In this document: one piece after another, positions 16,653 through 25,452 of the stretch
Numbering within the stretch: position 1 is the stretch's first letter
How the letters are laid out: each line of letters begins with the position of its first letter
NCBI GenBank assembly: GCA_947495035.1
Contig: CANLXI010000001.1
Location: 186,001-250,000, forward strand
DNA from: an uncultured Granulosicoccus sp.
Lineage (GTDB): Bacteria; Pseudomonadota; Gammaproteobacteria; Granulosicoccales; Granulosicoccaceae
DNA length: 64,000 nt
Direction of reading: 5' to 3'
Program-made: the position numbers and the translations under genes
Notes under the pieces: model-generated
What the model saw: the letters and a program-made list of their open reading frames with translations, nothing else
Database searches by the model: none
What the model was told of the DNA's origin: nothing

Positions 16653-17390
16653 TCAGCTGTCCGTAGCATCGAATTCGAAGGGGCCCTGTTCGGTAAGTAC
16701 CAGGTCGAACTCATCCAGGGCCGCATAACGGGCTGGCAGCACCTTGCCGATCTTGCTGCTGTCCGCCACCAGAATCTTGCGAGTGGTGCTGGCCATTGCA
16801 GCCTGTTTGACACGGATTTCGTTGAAGTGGGTGCAGGTAGCGCCCAGTTCGCCATGGATGCCTGCGGCCGAGAAGAAGCCTGTGTTGATACCGAGGCGAT
16901 CGAACATGGACTCGGCGCCCAGGCCATGAAAGGAGGTAGTCGGTGGATGATATTCACCACCGATCATGATCAGTTTGACGTTGGGTTTTCTGACGGCTCG
17001 ATCAGCAACATTCATGGCACAGCAGATAACGGAAATCTCCAGTTCCAGAGGCAGAAGGTCCATCAGGTGTACCAGAGTTGTACCACTATCGACGAATATC
17101 ATGTCTGCGTTGATGGCATGTGGCAGGCATTGCTCGCAAGCCCGGATCTTTTCGCTTTCGTGCAGATCAGCGGCGAGCCCCAGGTCGTAGGGCCGTCGGT
17201 TGGACAGTTGATTGGCCGGCACGATATGACCGCCCAGATATTCGAACTTGTCCGGATTGGCCCGGATATCACGGCGGATGGTCATCTCCGAGACATCGAG
17301 TATCTCTGCCGCATCTCGAATGTGCGTACTGGACCGGGTTGTGATCAGGTCCAGCAATCTGGAGAGGCGATTTTGCTTGCGATTGCCCAC
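16653..17390 (-). CDS. DeoR/GlpR-family transcriptional regulator
   Basis: The 245-residue regulator has an N-terminal DeoR helix-turn-helix (NRLSRLLDLI to SEMTIRRDI, residues ~5-50) and a C-terminal sugar-phosphate-sensing DeoRC domain with DSGTTL and FSAAGIHGE. The GTG at 17390 has a GGAG seven bases upstream and matches the family start. It is divergent from the deoC-ALDH-ribokinase-ABC operon, which it most likely represses until a phosphorylated sugar such as deoxyribose 5-phosphate is present; that ligand is inference from neighbours. Confidence 0.88.
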   Translation of the reverse strand: MGNRKQNRLSRLLDLITTRSSTHIRDAAEILDVSEMTIRRDIRANPDKFEYLGGHIVPANQLSNRRPYDLGLAADLHESEKIRACEQCLPHAINADMIFVDSGTTLVHLMDLLPLELEISVICCAMNVADRAVRKPNVKLIMIGGEYHPPTTSFHGLGAESMFDRLGINTGFFSAAGIHGELGATCTHFNEIRVKQAAMASTTRKILVADSSKIGKVLPARYAALDEFDLVLTEQGPFEFDATDS

Positions 17391-17484
17391 TGTGAGACTC
17401 CGACTGTTAGCGGATGGGTTGAGGAGAACCCCACCAATAATGCCTGTTTCTGGAGGTGCTTTCAAAAATATATGTAAAAAACCT

Positions 17485-17514
17485 AACAAATAATGTTTAC
17501 ATTCTGACAAAAAT
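17485..17514. promoter_or_regulatory. AT-rich promoter/operator region before deoC
   Basis: The 190-bp divergent gap before deoC contains a strongly AT-rich core (17466-17516). AACAAAT (17485-17491), a -35-like TTTACA (17496-17501) and GACAAAAAT (17506-17514) fall here. It is the obvious place for the regulator to act on both divergent transcripts. The exact operator is not resolved. Confidence 0.4.
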
Positions 17515-17579
17515 AGGCGACTCTTATGTGGAAAGTTCAAAGGACCTATTCTCATGTTGGTATCCAGGCGACGTCTGTC

Positions 17580-18599
17580 ATGAGTGACAGCGCCAGAAAA
17601 GCCGAAATCGTTGCCCCCGCGCCAGAACCTTCCGACGATCATGCCGTGACGGTGCAACGCAATACAGGCATGCCGTTGGACTCGGGGTTGGTCGAAGCTG
17701 TGCGCATCAACCGCTCGGCCGCAGACCGGCGCATCAGTGCGTTGTCGGGCAGGCGCTCCATCAAGAAGGACGCTCAGGCGGCCTGGTTGCTCAAGGCCAT
17801 CAGCTGCATGGATCTGACAACGCTGAACGGTGACGATACGGAAGGGCGTGTGCGGCGTCTTTGCGCCAAGGCAGTCAATCCGGTCCGTCAGGATCTGCTG
17901 CGAGCCATGGGAATGGAACAGAGGCATATCACGACCGCCGCCGTGTGTGTCTACCACCGCTTCGTGCCTGTGGCGGTCAGTGCATTGCAGGGTAGTGGCA
18001 TACCGGTGGCGGCGGTATCAACCGGGTTCCCGGCCGGCCTGTCTCCCCACCACCTGAAACTGCAGGAAATCGAGGCATCCGTGGCCGCCGGCGCCCGCGA
18101 GATCGATATCGTCATCACACGCGAACACGTGCTGACTGGTAACTGGCAGGCCTTGTATGCCGAAATGAAGGACTACCGTGAGGCCTGTGGCGAGGCACAT
18201 GTAAAGGCTATTCTGGCCACCGGAGATCTCAAGACACTGAACAATATCGCGCGTGCCAGCCTGGTTTGCATGATGGCGGGTGCCGATTTCATCAAGACAT
18301 CCACTGGCAAGGAAGCCGTTAATGCCACGCTGCCGGTCACGATGGTCATGTTGCGCATGATCCGTCAGTACCAGTCGCTGACAGGATTTCCTGTCGGCCA
18401 TAAACCGGCGGGTGGGGTATCGAAGGCCAAGGATGCTCTGTCCTATCTGGCGCTGGTAAAGGAAGAGCTGGGCGATGCCTGGCTGACACCCGAACTGTTT
18501 CGTTTCGGGGCATCCAGTCTGCTGGGTGATATCGAGCGGCAACTGGAACACCATGTCGAGGGCGCTTATAGCGCTCATCACCGCCACCCGATCGGATAA
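17580..18599 (+). CDS. deoC: Deoxyribose-phosphate aldolase
   Basis: The 339-residue class I aldolase cleaves 2-deoxyribose 5-phosphate to acetaldehyde and glyceraldehyde 3-phosphate. Catalytic residues are visible: D176 (EIDIVI), the Schiff-base K239 (DFIKTSTGK) and K275 (GHKPAGG), with the same spacing as D102, K167 and K201 of the E. coli enzyme. The KEAVNAT sequence after the Schiff-base Lys and the ~60-residue N-terminal extension are like the longer, animal-type DERA rather than the short E. coli form. The ATG at 17580 follows AGGCGA; an ATG at 17526 lacks a ribosome site. It leads the operon with ALDH, ribokinase and an ABC importer. Confidence 0.93.
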   Translation: MSDSARKAEIVAPAPEPSDDHAVTVQRNTGMPLDSGLVEAVRINRSAADRRISALSGRRSIKKDAQAAWLLKAISCMDLTTLNGDDTEGRVRRLCAKAVNPVRQDLLRAMGMEQRHITTAAVCVYHRFVPVAVSALQGSGIPVAAVSTGFPAGLSPHHLKLQEIEASVAAGAREIDIVITREHVLTGNWQALYAEMKDYREACGEAHVKAILATGDLKTLNNIARASLVCMMAGADFIKTSTGKEAVNATLPVTMVMLRMIRQYQSLTGFPVGHKPAGGVSKAKDALSYLALVKEELGDAWLTPELFRFGASSLLGDIERQLEHHVEGAYSAHHRHPIG

Positions 18600-18604
18600 C
18601 CCAC

Positions 18605-20977
18605 GTGAACGTAGCCAACTACTTTGACACCATGTCCTACGGTCCAGCTCCCGAGAGCGACAAGGAAGCGCGGCAATGGCTGGCGACCCATCAGAATGGC
18701 TTCGGTCATTTCATCAATGGTGAGTTCACTAGCGTCGGCGATGAAAGCTTCGAGACCTTCGAACCGGCAACGGGTGCCACACTTGCACGACTATCGACGG
18801 CTCAACAGAGCGATATCGATGCGGCAGTGAAATCGGCACGCGCTGCTCAGGCAGCCTGGGCGGCGCAACCCGGGCATGCTCGAGCAAAGGTTCTCTATGC
18901 GCTGGCAAGAATCATCCAGCGACATGCACGCCTGATTGCCGTGGTGGAAGCACTGGACAACGGCAAGCCCATCCGGGAAACCCGTGATATCGACATCCCG
19001 CTGGCCGCTCGTCACTTCTACCATCATGCCGGCTGGGCGCAGCTTCAGGACAGCGAGTTTCCGACTCATTCGGCCATTGGCGTTGTTGGCCAGATCATTC
19101 CGTGGAACTTTCCCTTCCTGATGATGGCCTGGAAAATAGCTCCGGCTCTGGCGCTGGGCAATACGGTGGTGCTCAAGCCCGCTGAATACACCTCGCTGAC
19201 GGCGCTGCTGTTTGCGGAACTGGCAGCTTCTGCCGGTTTACCGGATGGTGTGTTGAACATCGTGACAGGTGACGGTAAGACCGGTGCATTGCTGGTCGAA
19301 CATGCCGACGTGGACAAGATTGCCTTCACCGGGTCCACGGCTGTGGGCAAGTGGATCCGTAAAGCCACGGCCGGCAGTGGCAAGTCGCTGACCCTGGAGC
19401 TGGGCGGGAATTCACCGTTCATCGTATTCGAAGATGCCGATCTGGATGCGGCCGTCGAGGGTGTCGTTGATGCCATCTGGTTCAATCAGGGACAGGTCTG
19501 CTGCGCTGGCTCACGGATTCTGGTGCAAGAGGGTGTCGCCGAGGATTTTCATGCCCGATTGCGGTTGCGCATGTCGCATCTGCGCCTGGGTCTGTCGCTG
19601 GACAAATGTATCGATATGGGCTCACTGGTGGCCCCGGTACAGTTGCAACGTGTCGAAGCCATGGTGCAGCAGGGTGTGGAGGCGGGAGCGACGCTGTTCC
19701 AGCCTGACATCGAGATACCGGCCGGTGGCAGTTTCTATCCGCCGACACTGCTCAGCAATGCCGACCCGACCTCATCCGTGGTATGTGAGGAAATCTTCGG
19801 TCCGGTGGTGGTGTCCATGACATTCCGCACTTTCGATGAAGCCATCGCGCTGGCCAATCACACGCGCTACGGTCTGGCTGCCAGTGTCTGGAGTGAATCC
19901 GTCAATCAGTCACTGGAAGTGGCTGCCGCACTGGAGGCGGGAATCGTCTGGATCAACACGACCAATGCAATGGACGCCAGCGTCGGCTTTGGCGGGCGCA
20001 AGGAAAGCGGTTTCGGCCGTGAGGGTGGGCGTGAAGGCTGCCTGGATTACCTGAAGCCCGATGTCTGGATGAAAGCGCCGAAACGTGTCGATCCTGAAGG
20101 CATGGCCATTGCCGCCAAGGGGGCATCGTTCGGCATGGACAGAACCGCGAAGCTGTTCATCGGTGGTCGGCAGGCGCGACCGGATGGAAACTACTCTCGA
20201 GCAGTGGTATCCCCGAAAGGTGAATGTCTGGGAGAGGTGGGCGAAGGCAACCGGAAGGATATCCGCAACGCGGTAGAGGCAGCGAGAGGGGCGGCCAGCT
20301 GGGCGAGCAAGACTGCCCACAACCGAGCTCAGATCCTGTACTACCTAGCGGAAAACCTGTCGATACGCGAGGCGGAGTTTGCCGTCCGTGTTCGAGACAT
20401 GACCGGTGTGACGGTCAAGCAGGCGCAGGCTGAAGTGGAGGCCTGCATATCGAGGTTGTTCAGCTATGGCGCCTGGGCCGACAAGTTCGAAGGAGCCGTA
20501 CACCTGCCGCCCATCAAGGGGGTGACGCTGGCGCTACCGGAAGCGCAGGGCGTGGTTGGTGTCGTCTGCCCGGCGGAAGCTCCCTTGCTGGGATTCATCA
20601 GCCTGGTCGCACCGTTGCTGGCGACGGGTAATCGTTGCGTTGTCGTTCCCAGCGAAGCGGCTCCCTTGTCCGCCACGGATTTCTATCAGGTACTGGAAAC
20701 CTCGGACGTACCAGCCGGGGTGATCAACATTGTCACGGGCAATGCGCTGGAACTGGCGGATACCCTGAGCAAGCACAACGATGTGGATGCGCTGTGGGCC
20801 TTCGGTGGGCCGACCATGACCAGACTGGTCGAAGAACAGTCGGCAGGCAATCTGAAGAGAGTCTGGAGTGGATTCGACAGACAGATCGACTGGTTGGATC
20901 CTCGGGTAGGAGAAGGCCACGAGTTTCTGAACCGGGCAACGGATATCAAGAATATCTGGGTTCCCTACGGAGAATAG
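18605..20977 (+). CDS. ALDH16-type tandem aldehyde dehydrogenase
   Basis: The 790-residue protein contains two aldehyde dehydrogenase domains. The first (about 35-500) is complete: IPWNFPF, ELGGNSP with general base E265, and GQVCC with nucleophile C299. The second (about 520-780) starts TAKLFIGG and keeps the Rossmann part (VVGVVCPAEAPLLGF) but lacks the catalytic Cys/Glu region, ending WSGFDRQIDW. This length and layout match bacterial ALDH16, whose pseudo-domain helps dimerise. The GTG at 18605 follows deoC by 5 bp. Next to deoC the expected substrate is acetaldehyde, giving acetate; that is inference. Confidence 0.88.
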   Translation: MNVANYFDTMSYGPAPESDKEARQWLATHQNGFGHFINGEFTSVGDESFETFEPATGATLARLSTAQQSDIDAAVKSARAAQAAWAAQPGHARAKVLYALARIIQRHARLIAVVEALDNGKPIRETRDIDIPLAARHFYHHAGWAQLQDSEFPTHSAIGVVGQIIPWNFPFLMMAWKIAPALALGNTVVLKPAEYTSLTALLFAELAASAGLPDGVLNIVTGDGKTGALLVEHADVDKIAFTGSTAVGKWIRKATAGSGKSLTLELGGNSPFIVFEDADLDAAVEGVVDAIWFNQGQVCCAGSRILVQEGVAEDFHARLRLRMSHLRLGLSLDKCIDMGSLVAPVQLQRVEAMVQQGVEAGATLFQPDIEIPAGGSFYPPTLLSNADPTSSVVCEEIFGPVVVSMTFRTFDEAIALANHTRYGLAASVWSESVNQSLEVAAALEAGIVWINTTNAMDASVGFGGRKESGFGREGGREGCLDYLKPDVWMKAPKRVDPEGMAIAAKGASFGMDRTAKLFIGGRQARPDGNYSRAVVSPKGECLGEVGEGNRKDIRNAVEAARGAASWASKTAHNRAQILYYLAENLSIREAEFAVRVRDMTGVTVKQAQAEVEACISRLFSYGAWADKFEGAVHLPPIKGVTLALPEAQGVVGVVCPAEAPLLGFISLVAPLLATGNRCVVVPSEAAPLSATDFYQVLETSDVPAGVINIVTGNALELADTLSKHNDVDALWAFGGPTMTRLVEEQSAGNLKRVWSGFDRQIDWLDPRVGEGHEFLNRATDIKNIWVPYGE

Positions 20978-21026
20978 ACAGCCGTGCAAGTGGCATTGAA
21001 GGCAGATATCAGCAAGAGGTGGGGCA

Positions 21027-21971
21027 ATGCGTGAGCAAACGGGAGTATCCGTACTGGGGATCTTTGTCGCGGACACGGCCTACCAGGCCTCCCGCATGCC
21101 GAGCATCGGCGAAACGCTGACGGGAAGCGGCTTCTCGATGGGACCCGGTGGCAAGGGTTCGAACCAGGCTGTGGCCGCAGCTCGTGCTGGTGCCGTCACC
21201 CGCTTCATCAGCAAGCTTGGCGATGACACCTTCGGCAAGCTGGCACTGGATACCTATCGTGAAGTCGGTGTCATTCCCGAACTGGACATCATGGCGGATT
21301 TTCCGACTGGCGCAGCTTTCATTTTCGTCAATGACACCACGGGGGAGAATGCCATCATCGTCTACCCGGGGTCCGGTGGCACGATAACGGCGCAGGATGT
21401 CGAGCAACGGCGCAGTGTCATCGAATCATCGAAAGTCTTTGTCACGCAGCTCGAACAACCCGTTGAGGCCGCTGTGCGCGGTCTGGAAATCGCTCGCAAT
21501 GCGGGTGTCACGACGTTGTTCAATCCGGCGCCTGCCGAGCCATTCCCCGAGCAGATGCTGACACTGTGCGATTTCATCATCCCCAATGAGACTGAAACAA
21601 GGGACATTGTCGGCTTCCCGGTCACCACGATCGATGAGGCCAGAGCCGCCGCAGTCGAGTTACGCAAGCGTGGAGCCGGGGGCGCCCTGATCACTCTGGG
21701 GGAGAAGGGGGTCTATGTGCTCACGGATGAAGTCGATGCGCATGTGCCCGCGATGTGCAATGCGCCAGTGATTGATACCAGTGGTGCCGGAGATGCATTT
21801 GTCGGTGGTTTCTCGGCGGCTCTGGCATCTGGAGAAGCGGTGCTGGAGGCGGTGCGCTTCGGTTGTGCTACTGCAGGAGTTTCCGTCACCCGGCGTGGTA
21901 CTGCGCCATCGATGCCCGACCGGCAGGAGGTACAGACCTTGCTGGATCATGTTGCAGGTGCTGTCAGCTGA
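21027..21971 (+). CDS. Ribokinase-type sugar kinase (PfkB family)
   Basis: The 314-residue kinase has the substrate-binding GPGGKGSNQAVAAARAG, an NPAPAEPFP segment typical of ribokinases, the NETE loop and the anion-hole/catalytic DTSGAGDAFVGG with catalytic D256. It phosphorylates a pentose at O5. In an operon with deoC the probable substrate is 2-deoxyribose (deoxyribokinase), but ribose cannot be excluded from sequence. Its stop shares one base with the first permease start (TGATG). Confidence 0.88.
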   Translation: MREQTGVSVLGIFVADTAYQASRMPSIGETLTGSGFSMGPGGKGSNQAVAAARAGAVTRFISKLGDDTFGKLALDTYREVGVIPELDIMADFPTGAAFIFVNDTTGENAIIVYPGSGGTITAQDVEQRRSVIESSKVFVTQLEQPVEAAVRGLEIARNAGVTTLFNPAPAEPFPEQMLTLCDFIIPNETETRDIVGFPVTTIDEARAAAVELRKRGAGGALITLGEKGVYVLTDEVDAHVPAMCNAPVIDTSGAGDAFVGGFSAALASGEAVLEAVRFGCATAGVSVTRRGTAPSMPDRQEVQTLLDHVAGAVS

Positions 21972-22846
21972 TGACTCGCGAAGATCCCGTCAAGCATTTC
22001 TTCCTGTGGCCAGCCGTGCTGATCGTGCTGGTCATGGCCATTTTTCCGTTGATCTATTCGCTTGCGAACAGCTTCATGAGTCTGCGGCTGATTCCACCCA
22101 GACCAGCGCGTTTCGTCGGACTGGAAAACTATGCCGATCTGATGGTGGACGATCGTTTCTGGCAGGTGGTCAGCACCACAAGTTTCATTGCCTTTACCTC
22201 GGTGACCTTGCAGTTTGTCATCGGTTTTGCCATAGCGCTGTCGTTGGTCAAGCGTGTGCCGGGCGCCGATTTCTTCCGTGTCAGTTTCCTGTTGCCCATG
22301 CTGGTTGCACCGGTAGCGGTAGCGCTGGTTGCTCGACAGATACTGAACCCGACCATGGGACCGCTGAATCAGCTGACCAGCTTTTTCGGTTTTTCCAATC
22401 TGCCGTTCCTGACGGAAACCAAGTGGGCACTGGGATCACTGATCGTGGTGGAGATCTGGCAATGGACACCGCTGGTGATCCTGCTGCTGCTGGCCGGGCT
22501 GCAGAGTCTGCCGGAAGATGTCTATGAGGCAGCCGAGCTGGAGAACGCCAGCGCCTGGCAGCAATTCTGGGGTATTACCTTTCCATTGATGCTGCCCATG
22601 TCGGCAGCGGTCTATTTCATCCGGATCGTGGAGAGTTTCAAGATCATCGACACGGTCTTCGTCATGACCGGAGGTGGGCCTGGTGTATCCACCGAAACAC
22701 TGACATTGTATGCCTACCAGGAAGGCTTCAAGAAATTCAATCTGGGGTATACCTCGGCTCTGTCGTTCATGTTTCTGGCGGTGGTTCTGATCATCAGTCT
22801 GGTGTATCTGGCGATACTCAAGCCCCATCTGGAGAAGTACAAATGA
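21971..22846 (+). CDS. Sugar ABC transporter permease (MalF/UgpA type)
   Basis: The 291-residue inner-membrane protein has six hydrophobic spans and the EAA loop region EDVYEAAELENASAWQQF that docks to the ATPase. FVGLENYADLM near the N-terminus is typical of type I carbohydrate permeases. The start at 21971 overlaps the kinase stop; the earlier open frame lies within that gene. The stop overlaps the next permease by ATGA. Confidence 0.92.
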   Translation: MTREDPVKHFFLWPAVLIVLVMAIFPLIYSLANSFMSLRLIPPRPARFVGLENYADLMVDDRFWQVVSTTSFIAFTSVTLQFVIGFAIALSLVKRVPGADFFRVSFLLPMLVAPVAVALVARQILNPTMGPLNQLTSFFGFSNLPFLTETKWALGSLIVVEIWQWTPLVILLLLAGLQSLPEDVYEAAELENASAWQQFWGITFPLMLPMSAAVYFIRIVESFKIIDTVFVMTGGGPGVSTETLTLYAYQEGFKKFNLGYTSALSFMFLAVVLIISLVYLAILKPHLEKYK

Positions 22847-23871
22847 GCGTAAGGGACCTGAAGGGCAGCAAACGCTACTGGGTGCTGTTCGCCTGCCTCA
22901 TCTGGCTGGTATTCACCCTGTTTCCACTCTACTGGGTGGCCATTACCTCGCTCAAATCTCCGGTTGATGTGGTTGGCGGGCCGACCTACATCCCCTTCGT
23001 CGATTTTCAGCCCACGCTCAAAGCCTGGAGGGAGCTGTTCAGTGGCGCGCGAGGAGGGTTCTTTTCAACGTTCTGGGCTTCCACCATCGTCGGTCTGTCG
23101 GCATCCGTGATTGCCACTCTGATCGGTAGCATGGCCGCCTATGCGCTGGTCCGGTTTCCGTTCAAGGTACGACTGGCCAGTGGCATCGGATTCTTCATCG
23201 TTGCCATGGGAGGCTATCTGCTGGGTAGAGAGGTCTTCGGGGTCAATCCTGCAATGGCTTCGATTGTGGCATTCTGTATCGCGCTGGCCTTGTCGATCTT
23301 TCTCAACCGTTTTGCGCTGCCAGGACCGGTTCTGGGCAATGACGACATCATTTTCTGGTTTGTCAGTCAGCGCCTGTTTCCACCAATCGTTGTCGCCTTT
23401 GCCCTGTTTCTGCTGTACACCGAAATGGGGAAGCTGGGTTTCAAGATGACGGATACCTATTTCGGGCTGACACTGGCCTACATCGCTTTCTCGCTGCCCA
23501 TTGTGGTCTGGTTGATGCGCGATTTCATCGCCATCCTGCCGGTGGATGTGGAAGAGGCGGCATTGGTGGAGAACGTACCATCGTGGCGCATTTTCTTCGG
23601 CATCGTCCTGCCGATGGCGCGGCCCGGCCTGATAGCAACTTTCGTGATTACGCTGGCGTTCGTCTGGAACGAGTTTCTGTTTGCTCTCTTCCTGACCAAC
23701 TCCAAGTGGCAAACCCTGCCAATTCTCGTTGCCGGGCAGAACAGCCAGCGCGGTGACGAGTGGTGGGCCATTTCGGCGGCCGCTCTGGTGGCCATCATCC
23801 CGATGGTCATCATTGCGGGACTACTCGGACGCCTGATGCGCTCCGGGTTGACTATCGGCGCAGTCAAATAA
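22843..23871 (+). CDS. Sugar ABC transporter permease (MalG/UgpE type) with an insertion
   Basis: The 342-residue permease has the expected N-terminal span, an AYALVRFPFK loop and the EAA motif VDVEEAALVENVPSWRIFF. It is about 60 residues longer than usual MalG-type partners. The extra stretch (about residues 113-170) holds two additional hydrophobic segments, FFIVAMGGYLL and a second around AFCIALALSIFL, before the normal FPPIVVAFALFLLY span. It pairs with the upstream permease and overlaps it by ATGA. Confidence 0.9.
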   Translation: MSVRDLKGSKRYWVLFACLIWLVFTLFPLYWVAITSLKSPVDVVGGPTYIPFVDFQPTLKAWRELFSGARGGFFSTFWASTIVGLSASVIATLIGSMAAYALVRFPFKVRLASGIGFFIVAMGGYLLGREVFGVNPAMASIVAFCIALALSIFLNRFALPGPVLGNDDIIFWFVSQRLFPPIVVAFALFLLYTEMGKLGFKMTDTYFGLTLAYIAFSLPIVVWLMRDFIAILPVDVEEAALVENVPSWRIFFGIVLPMARPGLIATFVITLAFVWNEFLFALFLTNSKWQTLPILVAGQNSQRGDEWWAISAAALVAIIPMVIIAGLLGRLMRSGLTIGAVK

Positions 23872-23898
23872 GACAAGCTTTACCCTGAGGAGAAAACC

Positions 23899-25347
23899 AT
23901 GAAGAAAGTGTTGAAGCAGACGTCCCTGGCAGTTGCTGCCGTGTTGGCAGCTCCGGCTGTCTGGGCCGAGTGTTCGCCGGATTTTTCCGGTGTCGAGATC
24001 ACGGCTACCACCCAGACAGGTCCCTATATTGCTTCGGCCCTGCAAAATGCAGCGAAAGGCTGGGAGGCTCAGACTTGTGGTACCGTCAAGGTGGTCGAGT
24101 TCCCATGGTCGGAGCTGTATCCGAAGATCGTCACCACGCTGGCATCGGGGGATGATGCATTCGACGTGATTGCCTTTGCCCCGGCCTGGGCACCGGATTT
24201 TACGCCCTATCTGTCGGAAATGCCGGCAAGTTACCAAGAGGGTGAAGACTGGCAGGACATCGCTCCCGTTTATCGCGAATCTCTGATGGTCTGGAACGGC
24301 AAGGTCCTGTCACAGACCATGGACGGCGACGTTCATACCTATACGTATCGTATCGACCTGTTCGAAGACGAGGCCAACAAGGCCAGGTTCAAGGAAAAGT
24401 ACGGCTATGATCTGGCCATTCCCACAACCTGGACAGAGTATCTGGACATTGCTGAATATTTTCAGGACAACGTCGACGGTGTCTGGGGCACTGCCGAAGC
24501 CTTCCGCCGGGGTGGTCAGCAATTCTGGTTCCTGTTCAGCCATGCGGCTGCCTATACCAGTCACCCTGATCACCCGGGATCGATGTTCTTCGATCCTGAC
24601 ACCATGGATGCCCAGATCAACAATCCGGGCTGGGTGAAGGGCCTGGAAGAGTATATTCGTGCCTCTGAACTGGCTCCACCCAGCGCCCTGAATTTCTCCT
24701 TCGGAGAAGTCAATGCCGCATTTGCAGGCGGGCAGGTTGCCCAGTCCATCGGTTGGGGTGATACCGGCGTCATTGCTGCCGATCCCGAGCAATCCAAGGT
24801 GGCGGGTAATGTCGGTTCCGCGGTGCTTCCCAGTGCCAGGGAGGTCTATAACTACAAGACGGGTGAGTGGGACAAGTTCGATGAAGTGCTGAACACGCCT
24901 TTCATGGCATTCGGCGGTTGGCAGGCAGCCGTGCCCGAGATGTCCGGCAAGAAGGACGCAGCCTGGGACTTCATTTCGTACCTGTCCAGTCCTGAAGTAT
25001 CCGGAGAGGCGACAGTGACTGGCGGTACAGGCGTCAACCCATACCGGATTTCTCACACCACCAACATGGAACGCTGGGCCAGCATTTTCTCCGAGCGCGA
25101 AGCAACGGAATATCTGGGCGCACAGCAGGCATCGGTCACGGCCGACAATGTTGCCTTGGACATGCGACTGCCAGCGTATTTTTCCTATACGGAAATTCTG
25201 GAGATCGAACTGTCAAAGGCCTTGTCCGGGGATGTCACTCCCCAGGAAGCGCTGGATACCGTTGCAGCGGGCTGGAACGAGCTGACGGATGATCTGGGTC
25301 GGGAAGAGCAACTGGCAGCCTATCGGGCTTCCATGGGACTCAACTGA
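23899..25347 (+). CDS. Sugar ABC transporter substrate-binding protein (family 1)
   Basis: The 482-residue periplasmic protein has a clear signal peptide (MKKVLKQTSLAVAAVLAA, cleavage after VWA) and an extracellular-solute-binding family 1 fold with FPWSELYPKIVTTLASGDDA, TTWTEYLDIAEYF and a TPFMAFGGWQAAVP region near the ligand site. A strong CTGAGGAGA ribosome site precedes the ATG. It delivers substrate to the two preceding permeases; given deoC and the kinase, deoxyribose or a deoxynucleoside-derived sugar is the best guess. Confidence 0.9.
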   Translation: MKKVLKQTSLAVAAVLAAPAVWAECSPDFSGVEITATTQTGPYIASALQNAAKGWEAQTCGTVKVVEFPWSELYPKIVTTLASGDDAFDVIAFAPAWAPDFTPYLSEMPASYQEGEDWQDIAPVYRESLMVWNGKVLSQTMDGDVHTYTYRIDLFEDEANKARFKEKYGYDLAIPTTWTEYLDIAEYFQDNVDGVWGTAEAFRRGGQQFWFLFSHAAAYTSHPDHPGSMFFDPDTMDAQINNPGWVKGLEEYIRASELAPPSALNFSFGEVNAAFAGGQVAQSIGWGDTGVIAADPEQSKVAGNVGSAVLPSAREVYNYKTGEWDKFDEVLNTPFMAFGGWQAAVPEMSGKKDAAWDFISYLSSPEVSGEATVTGGTGVNPYRISHTTNMERWASIFSEREATEYLGAQQASVTADNVALDMRLPAYFSYTEILEIELSKALSGDVTPQEALDTVAAGWNELTDDLGREEQLAAYRASMGLN

Positions 25348-25371
25348 TCCGGATTCGTTTCCATCAAGTGA

Positions 25372-25410
25372 AGACTGCTCTTTCGGGGTCATGCCCGGAG
25401 GAGCAGTTCT
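25372..25410 (+). terminator. Hairpin after the substrate-binding protein gene
   Basis: An inverted repeat, agactgctc with gagcagttct (one bulged base), encloses a smaller cggg/cccg stem. There is no T-run and the ATPase gene follows, so it is more likely an attenuating or RNA-stabilising hairpin that sets binding-protein levels above ATPase levels. Confidence 0.45.
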
Positions 25411-25452
25411 GAGACTGGCGATAGCCGAGTACGGCTGAATGAACACGTAGAA

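Noticed and set aside
20100..20977. Degenerate second ALDH domain as a frameshifted or decaying duplicate
   Set aside because: The frame is continuous and the loss of the catalytic Cys is the normal state of the second domain in ALDH16.
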